Source of the DNA: Neonectria sp. B-13
Taxonomy: Eukaryota > Ascomycota > Sordariomycetes > Hypocreales > Nectriaceae
DNA: 64,000 nt
Assembly: GCA_002682825.1 (NCBI GenBank)
Contig: NOKP01000002.1
Coordinates: 2,175,132-2,239,131 of the forward strand
Direction: 5' to 3'
Below the pieces are notes generated by a model, which worked only from the letters and a program-made list of their open reading frames with translations, was not told the DNA's origin and did no database searches. Shown here piece by piece: positions 1 through 13,500 of the stretch; positions within the stretch are counted from its first letter, which is position 1; each line of letters starts with the position of its first letter. The position numbers were made by a program, and so were the translations under genes.

Positions 1-1338
1 GGATATTCGGTTCTCACAATGCCCTTCCATCGCAGGGGCCTGCCAAAAAGAGGAACACTGATCGACATTTGACAGGTGCCCTCTACTCCCGGAGGACTTC
101 CCCAATAGACCCAATGCAGGAGGTGGGTCGAGGAGGCTGCAGGGAGGAGAGGACTGAACCCGGGCGTGCCGGGCACTTGCCAGGGGACGAGAGAAGAGTC
201 AGCCTCGCGGGTACGGTTTGAGAATGATGCCTTGAAGACGAGACTGGATTGAGACTGGTCCTGGCATGGGTCCTTGGTGGAATCAGCCTTGGCCCTCGAC
301 GCGGCGGGGGACTGTCGGGATACGCGACTGGGTATATCTCCAACTACAAGGGGCAGCAACAATGTCTGGGGCGTCTGGGGCGTCGGCCGAAGCGATCGTG
401 CCTCGGTGCCCTCGAGATGTGTTTCCATGTTGCATCGGATCATCATACGGTATCTCATCGCGCGTACGTACTCTAGCCGAGTCGATCGGGGTGTGCCTCC
501 CCCATGTCTGCGTCAGAGTTGTCAAGTTAACGCCTACGGATAGTAGACACCGTAGTTCCGTATGCCGCATGTTATGTACGAAGTACCCGTAGGTGTATAT
601 CTGCGACGGCTGGATAGAGGAGAACTGGGCAGCGGGTCAAACGCACGCGGGAATAAAGATCCAAGGCAAGAGACGAGGGCTTGCCCGCGGACACTCATGG
701 CGGTCAACCATAGCACGGCAGTTGATGGTCCCTGGCCCATCGGGAGAGGCGAAGAGTTGAAACACGGCTGAGAGGACGATCATTGTGTGTGTGGTGCGCA
801 TGAGATGGAGGGAGGGTCGCCTATGCGCGTCCATTACGACGTAACAGCGTAGCAGTGAGCTTACCTGTGCCTGGGTAGCATCCAGCACCCATTCTGCGTA
901 GGGCGTGTGAGTGGGTGAGAGAGCGAGGGAGCAATGCAAGAGTGTGGGAAAGAAGGGGACATGGCGCCCCATGCCCGGACATCGGCGTGCCTGTCCTGAA
1001 CAGGACGGAGATGCGAACCTGGGGACGAGGAATAAATTGCATCCAAGGGAAAATCTTAGGCGCGGGGGGAGGATGACATCTTGAAACACGAAGAGAATGG
1101 GAATGGGGTTTGGTGGGTTGATTTTGCCCCTTGCGGCACAGATGTGGTTGGAGCCTGTTGGATCCCTCCGAATGCCTCATGGAGGGAAGGAAGAAGGGCT
1201 CGAATGGCGCCGGCTTGACAGCATGTGTTTGATGTAGTAGCAGGATAAAGGTCGGGGAAGTCAATATATCATATCAGGGCCATGCATTTGGATTCAGGAA
1301 TGAGGTTGAGGAGAGTCTAGTGGTGCTTCTTGGCCACT

Positions 1339-1359
1339 ACGACGCACGACGCACGACGC
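1339..1359. repeat. Heptanucleotide tandem repeat, ACGACGC x3
   Basis: Three perfect head-to-tail copies of ACGACGC are visible in non-coding DNA. No function is suggested. Confidence 0.85.
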
Positions 1360-1859
1360 AGAACGCAGGAGTAGGCTGTGCGACCCGGCGTTTGTACGTA
1401 TGTCCCGCGACGTTGGTTAGCATTGAATTGCATTGAATTGCTGCCCATGTCCATGTCAGTCAAATGTCAAGCAACCCTGTCGTCAATAGCCGTCCAAATG
1501 GGCTATGCCGTTTCGGGTCTCCGACACTGCATCGCGTGTCCAGGGGTTTGTCCAAGTGGGAGAAACGTGGTTTCACGATGTCGAGTAACGCCACCCTGCT
1601 TCCTCTGTGCATTATGTAGGTGCGCTGTGCACGCCGATGGGGCTGGGACAAAAATAACTCCATGTTCGTTGCCTCTCACGGCATTATCCAGGGAAGAAAG
1701 GCACAGCATTCCGTAGCGGCCGCTAGGGATGGACAGATACCTCGTACCTATTCGGACTATTCGTGCAAAGTACTCCGTACAACGACGTGTAATACGCATC
1801 GAAGCGAACCGAGCAGCAGCCAAAGGGAAAGGGTAAACAAATAGGAGGGGATGGTGCCA

Positions 1860-1883
1860 GGGCAAGGGCAAGGGCAAGGGCAA
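1860..1883. repeat. Hexanucleotide tandem repeat, GGGCAA x4
   Basis: Four perfect copies of GGGCAA lie in a non-coding stretch, followed by degenerate relatives (AACAGG, GACAGG). This is a simple microsatellite. Confidence 0.9.
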
Positions 1884-2472
1884 GAACAGGGACAGGGAAA
1901 CCCTTATGATTCAAATCGTGAACCGCCAAGACCATGTGAGCTCCCATTCTTCCCTTCTCCTCTTTAGTGTTTCGCTTCTTGGGTTTCAGCGCTCTGCAAG
2001 GGCAAGGAAACACTCTAGCTGAAACAGCGGAGCAGAGACTCGCGATCAAAGTCTCAATGCTTGCTTTCAAGGGCCACGAGGCTGTGGCACATGCTCATTC
2101 AGGGCTGGACGTGACCAAGCCAGCCCGCCGATATGTACAATAGCAGCCCTGCAGAAGCAAACCCACAGGAATAAGCTGTAGTGAGGAACCTCGGAAAATG
2201 GGGAGACAAGCGCAAGAGGGAGCCATTCACAAGTGGCCACGCGAGGTTAATGACCTGGAATATACGAACACGTTGTTTATATGAAGAATTCAACAGCTCA
2301 GCTGGACGAGCGACAAGAGTCGGCAGCCTGGAAGTTGGACATGGGGCAGAAGACCAAGAGAGACCGGGAGCAAGCCCGTTAACATTAGCGCATTTGACCG
2401 GGAGCCTATGGTGTTGCAATACCAGCCGGCCGGCTGAGGACGGTTTCTATCCGATCCCATCTATCATCTTAC

Positions 2473-2638
2473 CTTGCGCGACCTGGAGTCCCTGATAGCA
2501 CCAACTAACCACGATGTCGGCGACCCCTTTCTCACGCAGAAGGCCGGCATCCACTATTTCTTTTGGCCTTTGGCCTTGGTGCCCTTCTCCTAGGTTCTGC
2601 CGGGAGGGTCGGTCTGCAAACTCGATGGCGGAGGGCAT
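2473..2638 (-). CDS. Possible first coding exon of an unidentified gene (weak)
   Basis: On the minus strand an ATG at 2638 opens a frame beginning MPSAIEFADRPSRQ. It is preceded by a pyrimidine-rich stretch with a possible intron acceptor (CTTCCTAG). The frame runs 55 codons to a strong donor (CAAG/GTAAGA) at 2473/2472. The first 17 codons are C/G-ending like the real genes here; after that codon use worsens and another frame (AAG GGC ACC AAG GCC, ending in TAG) looks better, so a short intron or different phase may be involved. No downstream exon could be assembled and no family was recognised. It may be the start of a small gene or chance. Confidence 0.22.
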
Positions 2639-4754
2639 CGCAGTGGAGAAGCGCGCTAGGGTCGGGCTAGGAAGATGAGGACAGTGTCAGCGAAGTACAA
2701 ACGCACAACAACGCGCAATGTTGACAGCTGAACAGAGAACGACAGGACGACCAGGCCAGGAGGCACTGTGAAGATAGGAGACAACAAGCCGGGTTTACGG
2801 AGCATTGCGGATTTGACAGCAAGAACAGTCACACAGTACGAAGTAGTGGGGATGAGATTTGAAATCAACGAAGCCATCCATCCACCAACACAACATCAGC
2901 ACCAGCACAACCAATGTTGGTAATGTGCCAGCCACGCTATGCCTCGCCTCCACGTCCCGCCGCCACAGCCAGCTAGATGTCTGGCCCTTCATGTCTCGGC
3001 AGTGCTCCCTGAAGAATCAGCGACGGGTCTTTCCCATCCCTAACGTAGATGTATTAAGTATTTGTACTGCGGCCAAGCTCTAACAGCCCGTGAACGGGTC
3101 TTGAAGGGGGCACGAACATCCATCGGTACCTCGCGTCAACCCATCAACCATCAATGCCCGCCCACTTGCGGCCGCCTCAAGCGCGCCTCGTGCCTGGCTC
3201 GTTCCTTGTTGCGACGCCAAATTGCTCGGGCGCCCACTATCCTGGGGCTTGACCTCGAGCACGGCACCAAGGGGCCTGCAGGTGGGCGGGCTTAGCCTCC
3301 CGACCGGTTGTCAATGGGGTGCTTTGAGGGGGGCCGACTTCTCGTGGTGGTGGCAGTCCGTCGAGGGACAGCGACGTTTGTCAGAAATTGGCTTAATTAG
3401 GATGGATGGCCATGTTGCAGTTTGGGCGCCGGGAGATCAGCATGGCATCCATGGGGTGGAGGAGGGAGAGAGCACTTCTGCTTCATCCCTAGTGTCCTTC
3501 ATGTACCGTAGATCCTGGAAAAAGGAAGAAGGGTTCGGAAGGTACATAATTGGCGTTGTCGTCGTCGGCTTTGCCACGAATCTCTCCAAGCCGCCTCCAC
3601 CGTACGTAGTGTCTTGGGGACGGGAGCCATCACGGGCGCCGACCTGCCACTGGCTATCGATGGACTCGATGGGCCAATATCGAGTGGCCCACCATCGCAG
3701 ATCACAGGAACGATGCACTGGAGTTACAGGAGATGCCCTAACAGCCCCGAGCACTCTGGCGGGTTCCACTGTTGGAACTTGCGGCATCCCCCCTCGGAGC
3801 GAGCATCCATCAGGAGAAGCGACTCCACAGGGACTGGCTGAGAGAGCATGTTTGAGGGTCCCGTCTCCTCTGCACCATGCGCGGCGCTAGATGGACCAGG
3901 TACGAGCTTTCAACGCCGGCTGTGGATGGACTTCATAGTACATGCCCACGCACAACGCGTAAGGTACGGATCCAACCTCTCCCCCCCCTGTACGGTACTT
4001 GATTGATGGTGAGCCACTCTGCGCCGCTGGTGAACCTTGCAATTGCCCTCGCCCGCCACGGGCCACGAGCCACGAGGGTCAGGCATACTAGTCTACGTAC
4101 GCGGGGATGGCGATTATCATTCCAGCTGTCGAGAGAACCCGCCAGCCCTGACGCCGTGGCTCCGCCGGTGCCCGCGCCGGTGCTGCAGATGAGCCCAAGG
4201 CGTCTGGATGTAAGGGAAGAAGAAATAAGGAAGCGCTCCGTAGTTCCGTAGGGAGGGAGCTGGAAGATGCACCAACAAAAAAGGGGAATCGCGCCGTGGG
4301 CGTCGGTAGGGGTGTGTCTTTTTTTAGTGAAGTGATCCATGGACGTCTTGGTTCCTCCCATCCACATCCCCCATCCCAGCCCTCTCTGCAACGCACGCAG
4401 CAGCCCTGCCAGCCAGTTCCAGGTTCACAAGAGGTACTTGTTCGTGATCCATTCATACTACCTCCCGACTGGGCTCCCGGCGCTGAGCTTGCTAGGGCAG
4501 TGATGGGCATCACCCGTGGGTTTGTTAGTGGAGGTTTCCAATTAGTACAATGCTTAGGTCGTGTAAGGCATGGACCTCAGTTAGTGCGATGCACTGAACA
4601 AGCAGCCCGCCCTCGCTGGGTGTACTAGGTGGCCCCTAAGTAGGTACCGTAGGTACTTTAGAATTACTTTGATCCCTTCCACTGTGCTTTACCTAGGCCG
4701 GCGGATGGTCGACAATCCCCCTCACCCCCCTAACTAGTCACTAATCCCATCCCC
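2639..4754. other. Gene-free stretch
   Basis: No supported coding region. The longest frame (3222-3890, +) is low-complexity-like, with no recognisable domain and poor codon use. A cluster of GGTACC-type words sits at 4641-4656, just upstream of the RhoGAP leader. Confidence 0.5.
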
Positions 4755-5548
4755 ATGCCACATCCCATCCTTCAACCCTGTGCTGTTCATCCCGTCCCAT
4801 CCCCATCCACGCCTCCGTTTTCGTTTCCATTCCTCTCTCCGACACTCGTCAGTCCCGTCCTCTCAGACAGACAGACAGACAGACCGACCGACACACTCTC
4901 GCGGTCTCCGTTGTCTGGCCCTGGGACCTGCGAGGTCAACTCCTTCCAACCATCCATCCATCCCTCCATCCTTAACCACCTCCACACCCACCATCCACCA
5001 CCCAACTCCACCTCCACCGCCACACACGCCGCCGCCTCCTCCTCCCATCGACGACTCCTCCAACACAACGCACATCGCACATCGCACCTCGCTCTCTCTT
5101 GCTCACTCAGGCCCTCACTCGCTCCGTGTCGACGCTCCCGCCCATCTTTGCAACACAGCGTCTGCCACCCCGGCCGTGTTCCACAGACCATCCATCCTGG
5201 ACCCTCGTCCTCATCAAACCCTCCGCCCACAATACTTGTTCCGTCGCAGCACCCCCGAGACCCTCGGCTGCCAAACCTCTGACAAGCGCCCTCCCACGCC
5301 GTCTGCGTCTGCGTCGACCGTTGCATCTCATCGTCCTCTTCATCCGCCGAGCCCTCGGGGCCGACCTCGATTCGACCTCCCCGCCGCCTTTGTCGGCCTT
5401 GTCCATGATTGTAGCTCTATAGCTGCCTCGACTTGCCTGCTTCCCTAGGCTGAAGGCAGCTTCCTTCATGACCGCCACAGCTGCAACCGCCACCGTTTCC
5501 CACTCGACTCCTCCCAGAGGTTGATTTGCTACATACAATCTGCCCATC
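4755..5548 (+). promoter_or_regulatory. C/T-rich promoter and 5' leader of the LIM/RhoGAP gene
   Basis: About 790 nt immediately upstream of the RhoGAP ATG is strongly pyrimidine-rich on the coding strand, with CAGA repeats (4864-4883) and CATC/CCAT repeats (about 4959-4980). CT-rich leaders are common before fungal transcription starts. Open frames of up to 222 codons exist here, but they encode only Pro/Ser/His/Arg-rich text expected from C-rich DNA. They are treated as leader, not as a gene. Confidence 0.5.
4864..4883. repeat. Tetranucleotide repeat, CAGA x5
   Basis: Five tandem CAGA units are followed by CCGA units, inside the presumed leader or promoter of the downstream RhoGAP gene. 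Confidence 0.85.
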
Positions 5549-8500
5549 ATGTCTAGCATCGTGGACGACTATCTCGAAAGTCCTATGGAGACTGAGACTG
5601 ACGATGTCTTCCCCTGCAAGGGCTGTGGAGAGGTACGCTGACCTGTCTGCATGTTCATTATCCTCGACTTGCTGACACGTTTGAAACGTCATAGATTCTT
5701 GAAGAAGGAAAAGCATTCGAACTTGGTATGTCCACCTAACTAACCCCATTCCCATTGTGCGGTTGCTTCCCGTGTTTGGCTGCGTTGCGAGACAGTCCGT
5801 CTCAAAAACCTGCCAACATGAACTTGGTGACACCCCAGAACGGTGAGCTGACCCCTCAACAGCGGGCAACCGATGGCATCTCGATTGCTTCCGATGCAAC
5901 ACTTGCAGCACACTCCTAGACTCCGATGCGAACCTTCTCCTCCTTGGCGATGGATCCCTCATCTGCAATAACTGCACATACAGCTGCAGTGCCTGTGGCA
6001 ACAAGATCGAAGACCTGGCCATCCTTACGGGGGAACAGGCATTCTGCGCTACCTGCTTCCGCTGTCGAAACTGCAAACGCAAGATCGACAACCTCCGATA
6101 TGCCAGGACCTCTCAGGGCATCTTCTGCATGGGCTGCCATGAGACTTTAATGGCCAGACGCAGAAAGAAGTCCAAGGCTGCTGCTGCAGCCAAAGCGAGG
6201 GAGAAAGAACACTCGCCCATGATCACCGAGAAGTCCCTCCCCGCGCTACCCCCCAATGCCATTCCCCCAAACGCCTTCTCCAATGACCGCGTCGATCCCG
6301 ACTCCGATACCGCCACCGAGCTATCACCGCGACCACGGACAGCCCACGATCGGACCGAACCCTCAACTCGAAGCGACTCGAGGCCTTCTCGTTCCCCTGA
6401 ACGGAAGGCCGAGGGCTTGGGCTTGCCAGCGTCCACCTATCGAAGCAATCGCAACTCAACCATCCTCTCACGGCCCGAGAACGGTTCTGGCGACGGTTCT
6501 GACAGCTTCTTCATATCCGTGGCCCTAGATCCCAGTCCCGGCCCAACCCCTCGATCTACCACGGATAGCGTGTTGGAATCTGGTAGTAAGACGAAGGAGA
6601 AGGACTATTTCACCTCCAAGTCGACTTCTTCTGAAAAGCGAAGTGACTCCCACAACTCAACCCCACACATTGCGTTTCAAGAAAAGGGCCGCCAGCCATC
6701 ATCAGCCTCAGACTACGATGGCCCCCCTAAGGTGCCAGCTCGGAAGGTGTCCAAATCTTCAAGAACAGATACCAGCCGACGGTCGCCTGCCGTTGAAGAC
6801 AAACCTCAGAAATCCACCCCTCGTCGTCAGGCTCCCCAGGAAGATTTCAAGCTCCAGGATGCTCCCAAAAGCAAAAAGCTGGTGTCTAGAAGCAGCTCTC
6901 AGTCATCTGGCCTCCCCATCGAAAACAACCCCTCTAAACCCAACAACGGGACTGCGCGAAAGGACGCCCCTGGCGGTCTAACGCATTCTGACTCAAGCTC
7001 CTCCACCCCTCCGGAGCGAATATCTCAAGATTCTAGGCGCCTAGATGACGAGGAGCTACGAGCTTCGATGGATTCCATGTCCAGGACCTCATCACGACCG
7101 GAGAATGCAAAGCCAATTGCCCGAAAGGAGTTGCCGACTAGTGTAGCGAGGACCAACTGTATGCCCACTCGACAACTGAAACATCCCACAAAGACATTGC
7201 TAACAACGGGTACAGTGAACGGAGGCTCAAGGCAGCCTAGTAGGCAAGAAACGGCGGACGATGTGCCTGTACGAGGAGCTCCTCCCCGCCCCAGCGCCTC
7301 TGAGCAAAAGAAACAGACCGACACCTACACTCAGCCACGAACCGCGCCGGTACCCCCGAACGCCCAGGGCCACCCCGGTGCAAAGGAGGCAGCCGGTTCA
7401 AAGGACGACACAGGGTCTCCCAAAGTCTCACCGAAACTACCTAGGTGGAGTAGCGGTGGTGACTTTAGTATGGACGAGGATATGGCCCGGATCTTGGGCA
7501 CTGATGAAGGATCCACCTCGATTTTGCGTCGTGTTTCCAACGCTGTCCGACACGGCCGTACCAATAGTGTCGAGTCGCCCAGCCAAAACCACACCAGGTC
7601 CGGCCATACCCGAAGCATCAGCGAGACAACTCGTGCTACTGGATCACCAAGGTGGCCCAGGACGCCCATCGCCGAGGACTATGGCCAAGCGCATGAGATC
7701 AGCAGCCCCATTGCTCTTGCGACGGGCGACGATCCTGCATTCCTCAAGCGGCAGCTGCGCAACTCTGAGCAACGTGTCGCGGAGCTGGAGAGACAATTCA
7801 CGACGGAAAAGGACCTAAAGAACCTCAACAAGAAGCTGATTGAGAAGCGGAAGACGGTATCTGTCTTGGATACTCAGACTGAGATTATGATTCGACAGCT
7901 TGAGGTCCTGGCCGGATACGTTGAACGAGCCAAGGAAACCAAGACGCCTGTTGACCCACGGGTACTTGAAGATTCTGCAATCAAAGAGTTTGTCCAGAAG
8001 CTTGAGAAGCTGAAGATTGCGATGTCTGCGTCGGTCGAGCAACTGCACGAAGAACGTGAACAGCTTATGGAGGAGAAGAACAAAGCTGTCGCCGATCGAG
8101 ATCGCGCCCTGCTGGAGTTTGAGCAGCTTTCATCGAAGAATGCCCAGCTTGCGGATATGAATAACGATTTGACACATCAAATCCAGGAACGATTCAAGTC
8201 GCATATCGGAGACGGCAAGGCTCCTAGCGGTCTGGGCATCTACAGCCAGAACAGGGGCTTGAACAACTCCTCGCTCAACCTCGATGCAGCTAGCATGACA
8301 ACAGGTGCCACGCTGGTGCCCGCCGATGAGGAATCTATTGTGGAAGCTGGACCTACCGTAGTCCAGGTCCGCAAGGGCCAAGCCAAGAAGTTCAACTGGA
8401 AGAAGGGTTCGAAGGGCCTAGCTCAAGTTGCCAAGGGTGTCAACAGGGCTGTCGTTGCCTTCCAGAACGATCGTGAGCGGATGCAACACCAAGGAGGTCA

Positions 8501-9376
8501 GGGAGGCCTGACGGGTGAGAACATCGGCATGCCATATAATATGACTGTGGCTCAGGAGCCTAATCTCACGTCCGGACTCAACGGGCCCAACGGATATGCT
8601 ACGCAGAGCCGACAACGACAGCAACAACAAGACATAGACGCTCGACAAGGCTTCGGATTCTTTGGCAAGAAGGGCGCCATGCCCAAGTCAGGGTCATCAA
8701 GCAACGTAAATACACCCGACCCTGTGGAGCCTCCATCGGTTCTCTTCGGATCCGATTTAGGAGAACGATCCGACTATGAGCGTCGACAGATCCCCAGCGT
8801 TGTCACCCGCTGTATCGAGGAAGTCGAGCTACGAGGCATGGACCAGGAGGGCATCTACCGAAAGACGGGCGGTAACTCCCAGGTCAACATGATCAAGGAT
8901 GGTTTCAGCAAGGATGAAAATTTTGACATATCAGACCCTGACTTGGATATCACCGCCGTCACCAGTGTTTTGAAGCAGTATTTCCGAAAGCTTCCCATGC
9001 CTCTACTCACGTTTGACGTTTATGAGCGCGTCTTGGAGTCAACTTGTAAGCTGAGCCTACCTTTCTATGAATTGGCATGTACTAATGATATGAAGCCATT
9101 GTGGATGAGACGGAACGAAGCACTCACTTGCATAAGACGTTTGCTTCCATGCCGCAGCAGCATCGCGATTGCCTTGAGTTTCTCATGTTCCACCTTGCTC
9201 GTGTCGCCAAGCGCGAGCCAGAGAACCTGATGTCTCCTAAGAACCTGGCCGTCGTCTTTGCACCGACCATCATGCGAGACACGAGTCTCGAGCGCGAGAT
9301 GACGGACATGCACGCCAAGAACACTGCGATCCAGTTTGTCATTGAAAATAGCAACACCATTTTTGAAGACGCTTAA
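5549..9376 (+). CDS. LIM-domain Rho GTPase-activating protein (Rga1/Rga2 type)
   Basis: The model joins exons 5549-5632, 5695-5725, 5863-9045 and 9096-9376, giving 1192 aa. All junctions are GT-AG and in phase. Two zinc-binding LIM domains lie at the N-terminus: LIM1 with C23, C26, H44, C47, C50, C53, C73, C76; LIM2 with C80, C83, C100, C103, C106, C109, C127, C130. A long Ser/Pro-rich disordered region follows to about residue 660, then a predicted coiled coil (about 670-815) and a C-terminal RhoGAP domain from about 1005. The GIYRKTG motif carries the arginine finger at R1038. Such proteins switch off Rho/Cdc42 GTPases at growth sites and septa in yeasts and hyphae. The last exon completes the RhoGAP domain, so the single long frame ending at 9230 is an intron read-through. 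It is convergent with the STU1 gene downstream. Confidence 0.95.
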
Positions 9377-10510
9377 AAGTCTGCACCGATTATGCTGAGA
9401 CGACCTTAAAGTCTCCTCTTTCTTGATCAGGAACTTACAATGGTCTCCCTCGGCGGGCCCGCAACATTCATGGGTCATTTTTCTGATTTAGCACCTTGGA
9501 TTTGAAACCCCTTTCAATTCGAAGTGTGCCCTCTGACACACGGGGCGTTTGTGCTAGGACATTTAATGATATCCACTTCTTTTTTCGATGTCTTTTTTCT
9601 ACTTCATGTGTGAAGGTGGCAGACTATGTGACCTGGGGAAGGGAATGGGGAGTATTGGTTATACGTCGCTGCTTTGCGCTGCTAGGATTCTCTGCTCATG
9701 GAACTGGGTGCATCATTGTCTTCGGTATGGCTCAATATGGTGGCTGTCTCATCTTGTTTTATCCGTCTCATTTTCCCTCCCTTCCATGAATTTGGTTCGA
9801 AAGACGAGCGATTCCTTCTATGCTTGGACGACACAAGAAAAACCGAAATGTTTCAATTCATCGCTGTGGATTTCTCCGAGGCTGCACCTATCTTCGAACC
9901 CTCTTGTTCTTTGTTTTTCTTCCCTTCCCCTGATACCGTTTTTATGATTCTCGTCTGTCGTTTTCTCGAACAGCTTGTCTGTCTGTCTGTATATGAATGG
10001 GGTTGTTGGGGAGCGAGAAGAAATGTACGACCAGTTTACGATGCAAATGGAGAAGTGGATTGCGTTTCCTGCGGGCTTTCTGGGAAGACAAATTCATTAA
10101 CTAACTTGGGACTCGAGCTGGACATGAAAAATGAAATGTTAAAACGTATTGTGGTTTTCCTAAGATTATCGTCTCTCCAGTGTTTTGGTGTGACAAACAA
10201 GACTTGTGAGCATCTGTCACAGCTGAGATCAATGGGTGCCAAACGCGCAAAATGTTGCCGTCGAGGTAAGGTGTCTAGATTTAATTACAATGCTAAGGCT
10301 ACAGATACAACAAGTGCGGTTGCTTGATCAAGGGGATGATTCGCAACAACTAAAACGCACAAAAGACGAGAACAGAAAAGACAATCCAGAACGAATACCC
10401 GGCCTCTCAACCCAAACTCCGACATCCAACGCCCCGGCACTTGGCCCCATGTTATTTTGATCTTACCTATCGCCCTGTAGTTCTTACATACTCAGTTCCA
10501 GGGTATCTCT
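9377..10510. other. Convergent intergenic region, probable 3' UTRs
   Basis: This lies between the stops of the RhoGAP (+) and STU1 (-) genes. It is T-rich on the plus strand near 9570-9960, with a short TCTG run near 9970. Frames here start mostly at non-ATG codons and show no domain. It most likely holds the two 3' UTRs and polyadenylation signals. Confidence 0.5.
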
Positions 10511-13500
10511 TCAGACGGTGGCGACGGAGCCCTGCTCGCGCTGCCGCTTGACAATGTAGTAGGTGATGAGGCTCTTGGGGTCGTCCTTGACGTCCTTGAG
10601 GGCATCCCAGAAAGCCCCTTCGCCGACGCGAGCGTGGAGGGCGACGCACAGCTGAACGGCATCCATACGGACACCCGAGTCAGCCGAGTTGAGACACCGA
10701 CTTGCGAGGGAGACAAGCTGGCCGAGTTCGGATTCGGTAGGCTCGAAGGTTGGTCGCTTATCAAGCAGGGCACGCAGGACGTGTAAGCCCGTGCTCAGGA
10801 TGCGGCTGTCCTCGGCGGCGGCATCATTGCAGCCCTCGAGACGCTTGGTTAAGACGACGACAATCTCGGCGCCGTCACCGATAGTGACAAGTTCGTCGGC
10901 CAGGACTTCGAGGCCACTGACAATGTGTGCCCGAGTGTCATAGGCACTACGCGTCTCGAGAAGGGACTCAAGACCCTTGGATACGTGAGGTTGGAAGTTG
11001 TCCCGCTCCTTGCGGAGGAGAAGCTTAATGGTAGCCAGGATCTGAGCTTTGACATCCTGGGCCTTGTCGGGTGCGACACTAGGCAAGGGGTCTTCGAGAT
11101 ACTGGAACAGGCCAATCAAAAGGGCCTCGAACTTTTCATCCGTGAAGAGACCCTTGCGCTCACGCAGCAGGGACTGCAGTTTCCGGAAGCCGTGGACATC
11201 AAGGGACCGGGACTTGATTCTAGCAATGCCGCTGTCTAGCAGCCGCGAGCTTTGTCGGGCCTTCTCGGGCGAGTCTAATAGAGCTTCACTCATGGGAAAC
11301 TGCCCATTTGCGTTGGGGTTGGCCGCATCAGCATTGACTGGCTTGTCCTCCAGCACGGGGATATTGAAGGTCGGCTTGGGAGTGGCCTGATCGTCGTCGG
11401 TGAAAGGATCCTCGTATACTTGAACGCTCGAGGCAGGAGTTCCGGGCGTTGACGTAGGCTTAGGGGCAATGTCGACAGCGATTTCAGGAGCCGGCTCAAA
11501 AGTAATCTCAGGGGTAGGCTCAGGCACGGTCTCAGGCACAGGCTCACTCGCGGGCGGTTGAGCTTCTCGAGGTGGCGAAAGCTTCAAGTTGGCGATATTT
11601 GGGACTACAAGGGTGAAATCCTCGTCAGCCTTCGAGGGGCTGCTTGAGGGCAGCATGGCAGATTGCGATTGCTTCAACTTGGCAGGGCTCACACGGGGCG
11701 ATGCGGCAGGCTTAGTGACTGATCGAGTGGTAGTGGGCGATGACAGGCTAGACTCGCTAGCATGGGGCGCATGTCCGGGTCGCGTTCGAGGTCCCGTTCT
11801 TCTGGGCGTCGTGTCTTTGGGCTGCTTTGGCGTCATGGTCTTAGATTTGATGCTCTCCGGGCTGCCAGCCTCCGTCGACGAGTGGCCGCCTCGCACGGAG
11901 TAGGGGCCTGCTGTCGCTGGACGGGCTGGGATATCCGGCCGCTTCCTTGTCGGCCGCATCGGAGCCCCCGACATGCCCCCAGCGTTCACAGAAACGGTCG
12001 GGTCCGGGCGGGTGCGGGTTCCGGAGTGCTTGCTTGAGGTAGTGGCGTTGGACGTCGTTTTCACGGGAGAGAAGTGGGACATGGCAGATCCGGGTCGAGC
12101 GGGCATGTTCTTGGCTGCAAGGTTGGCCTTTCTTTGCGCCAGCATTGCTTCCCTCAGGCTGGGTTTAGTAGTGCTCATTGTACTTTTCGATAGCCCGAGC
12201 CCTGGGCGAACAACCGGTTCTTCCTTCTTAGGTGAGTTCGGGTTGTGGGGGTCCTTGTTAAGCAACTTCTGCGCTGTACCGTCAAGGTCGTTCATGATCC
12301 TTTATCTCGTTAGCCGACAACAATCAACATCCACGAGCAAGAGAGTGAAACTCACGCATCTGCCCGTACGGGCCAGACCCCCCAGAATGCCCAGTAGGCC
12401 GACCGTGTCTTCTCTCTCACTGCCGGGTTAGCATCGCCCAGGCCCTTCTTGAGACACTTCTCCATCAGATCGACACCGCCCGTGTGCTCAACGTGGCTCT
12501 TATGATGGGCTTCCTTTTTGATAATGATCTTCAGCCAGCCAGTGGCATAAGTCCTCGGCGCGACGTTCTTGTCCTGACAGGCGCCCCAGACGTGCTGCAT
12601 GAGCCGAGGGGTATAGGAAACCCTGCTCAGTATGATCTCAATTGTGACATTGGCCAGTTGTGAGCTGATCTTCTTGGTTCCGGCGGAGAGTTTGATGAAG
12701 GTTTGCATCAGAAGCTCGACCATGGGATCGAGCGCAGGCCCAAAAGTGGTGGCAATTTCCTGGACCAAACCGCATCCCTCCTTTGACAAGCTTGTTCGCA
12801 GAGAGGTGACGGACTTGATGATGCCGTCCAGCATGCTTCGAATTCCAGAGAGGAAGGTGTCGGCAAAGTCGATTGGGGCGTTTCCTACATTGAGTCGCCG
12901 CAGCTTGCCCACGGACAGCTCTCGCTTGAGCCAGTTCTGTTCCGACTCTCTGCCCTCGAAGAACCAGGCCATTTCCTTAAAAATATCATCCAGTTCACGG
13001 TTCGTATTGACAAATAGGGGTTCGAGGGCCTCGGGCTTAGTGTCGATGCCGGGAGTTATAGGCCGCTCGGCAGCGGACATGGAAGACACGCTGGCGGAAA
13101 GCGCTGGGCGAGGTGGCGGTGGCGCGGCTTCGGCGGCTGGGGTCTCGGGGCGATTAGAAGTGGGAGCGAGCTCCTTGACAATTGCCTGCTCAATGGCAGG
13201 GCGAACCTTGAAGTTCTTGAGCTGTCTCTTTAGGTCGGACTTGGCTGCATTGGGGGCGTCCCTAGGCGGACGTCAGATCTGATCGCAGTGGTGTTCATTG
13301 CTCGGCAGCTGGCTTACCTGAAGAGTTCGATGACGGTGCCCTTAGCAGCATCGCGCACCATACCATCTGCATCCTCGAGGAGGTCCATGAGGAGGGGAAC
13401 ATAACCGCGGAAGGGCAGCCCTTGATCACTGTGCATCTATGAGCGTTCAGCATATATCCACAGCTGGGGGGAGAACTCGTCTGCCTCCATCTTCATACCT

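Larger units (their letters stand above)
1..2446. other. Gene-poor region, no gene recognised
   Basis: Open frames on both strands are short, start mostly at non-ATG codons, overlap one another and show no recognisable domain or fungal codon bias. Two small tandem repeats are listed separately. The stretch may be long intergenic DNA or may hold non-coding transcripts that cannot be read from sequence alone. Confidence 0.5.

Noticed and set aside
3222..3890. 222-codon plus-strand frame
   Set aside because: Random-like composition with no motif; the frame is not supported by codon bias.
4755..5448. Overlapping 175- and 222-codon plus-strand frames before the RhoGAP gene
   Set aside because: They encode only Pro/Ser/His/Arg-rich low-complexity text from C-rich leader DNA and have no domain; they also compete with each other in overlapping frames.
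9046..9230. RhoGAP frame continuing to 9230
   Set aside because: It is intron read-through; splicing at 9045/9096 restores the conserved RhoGAP end.
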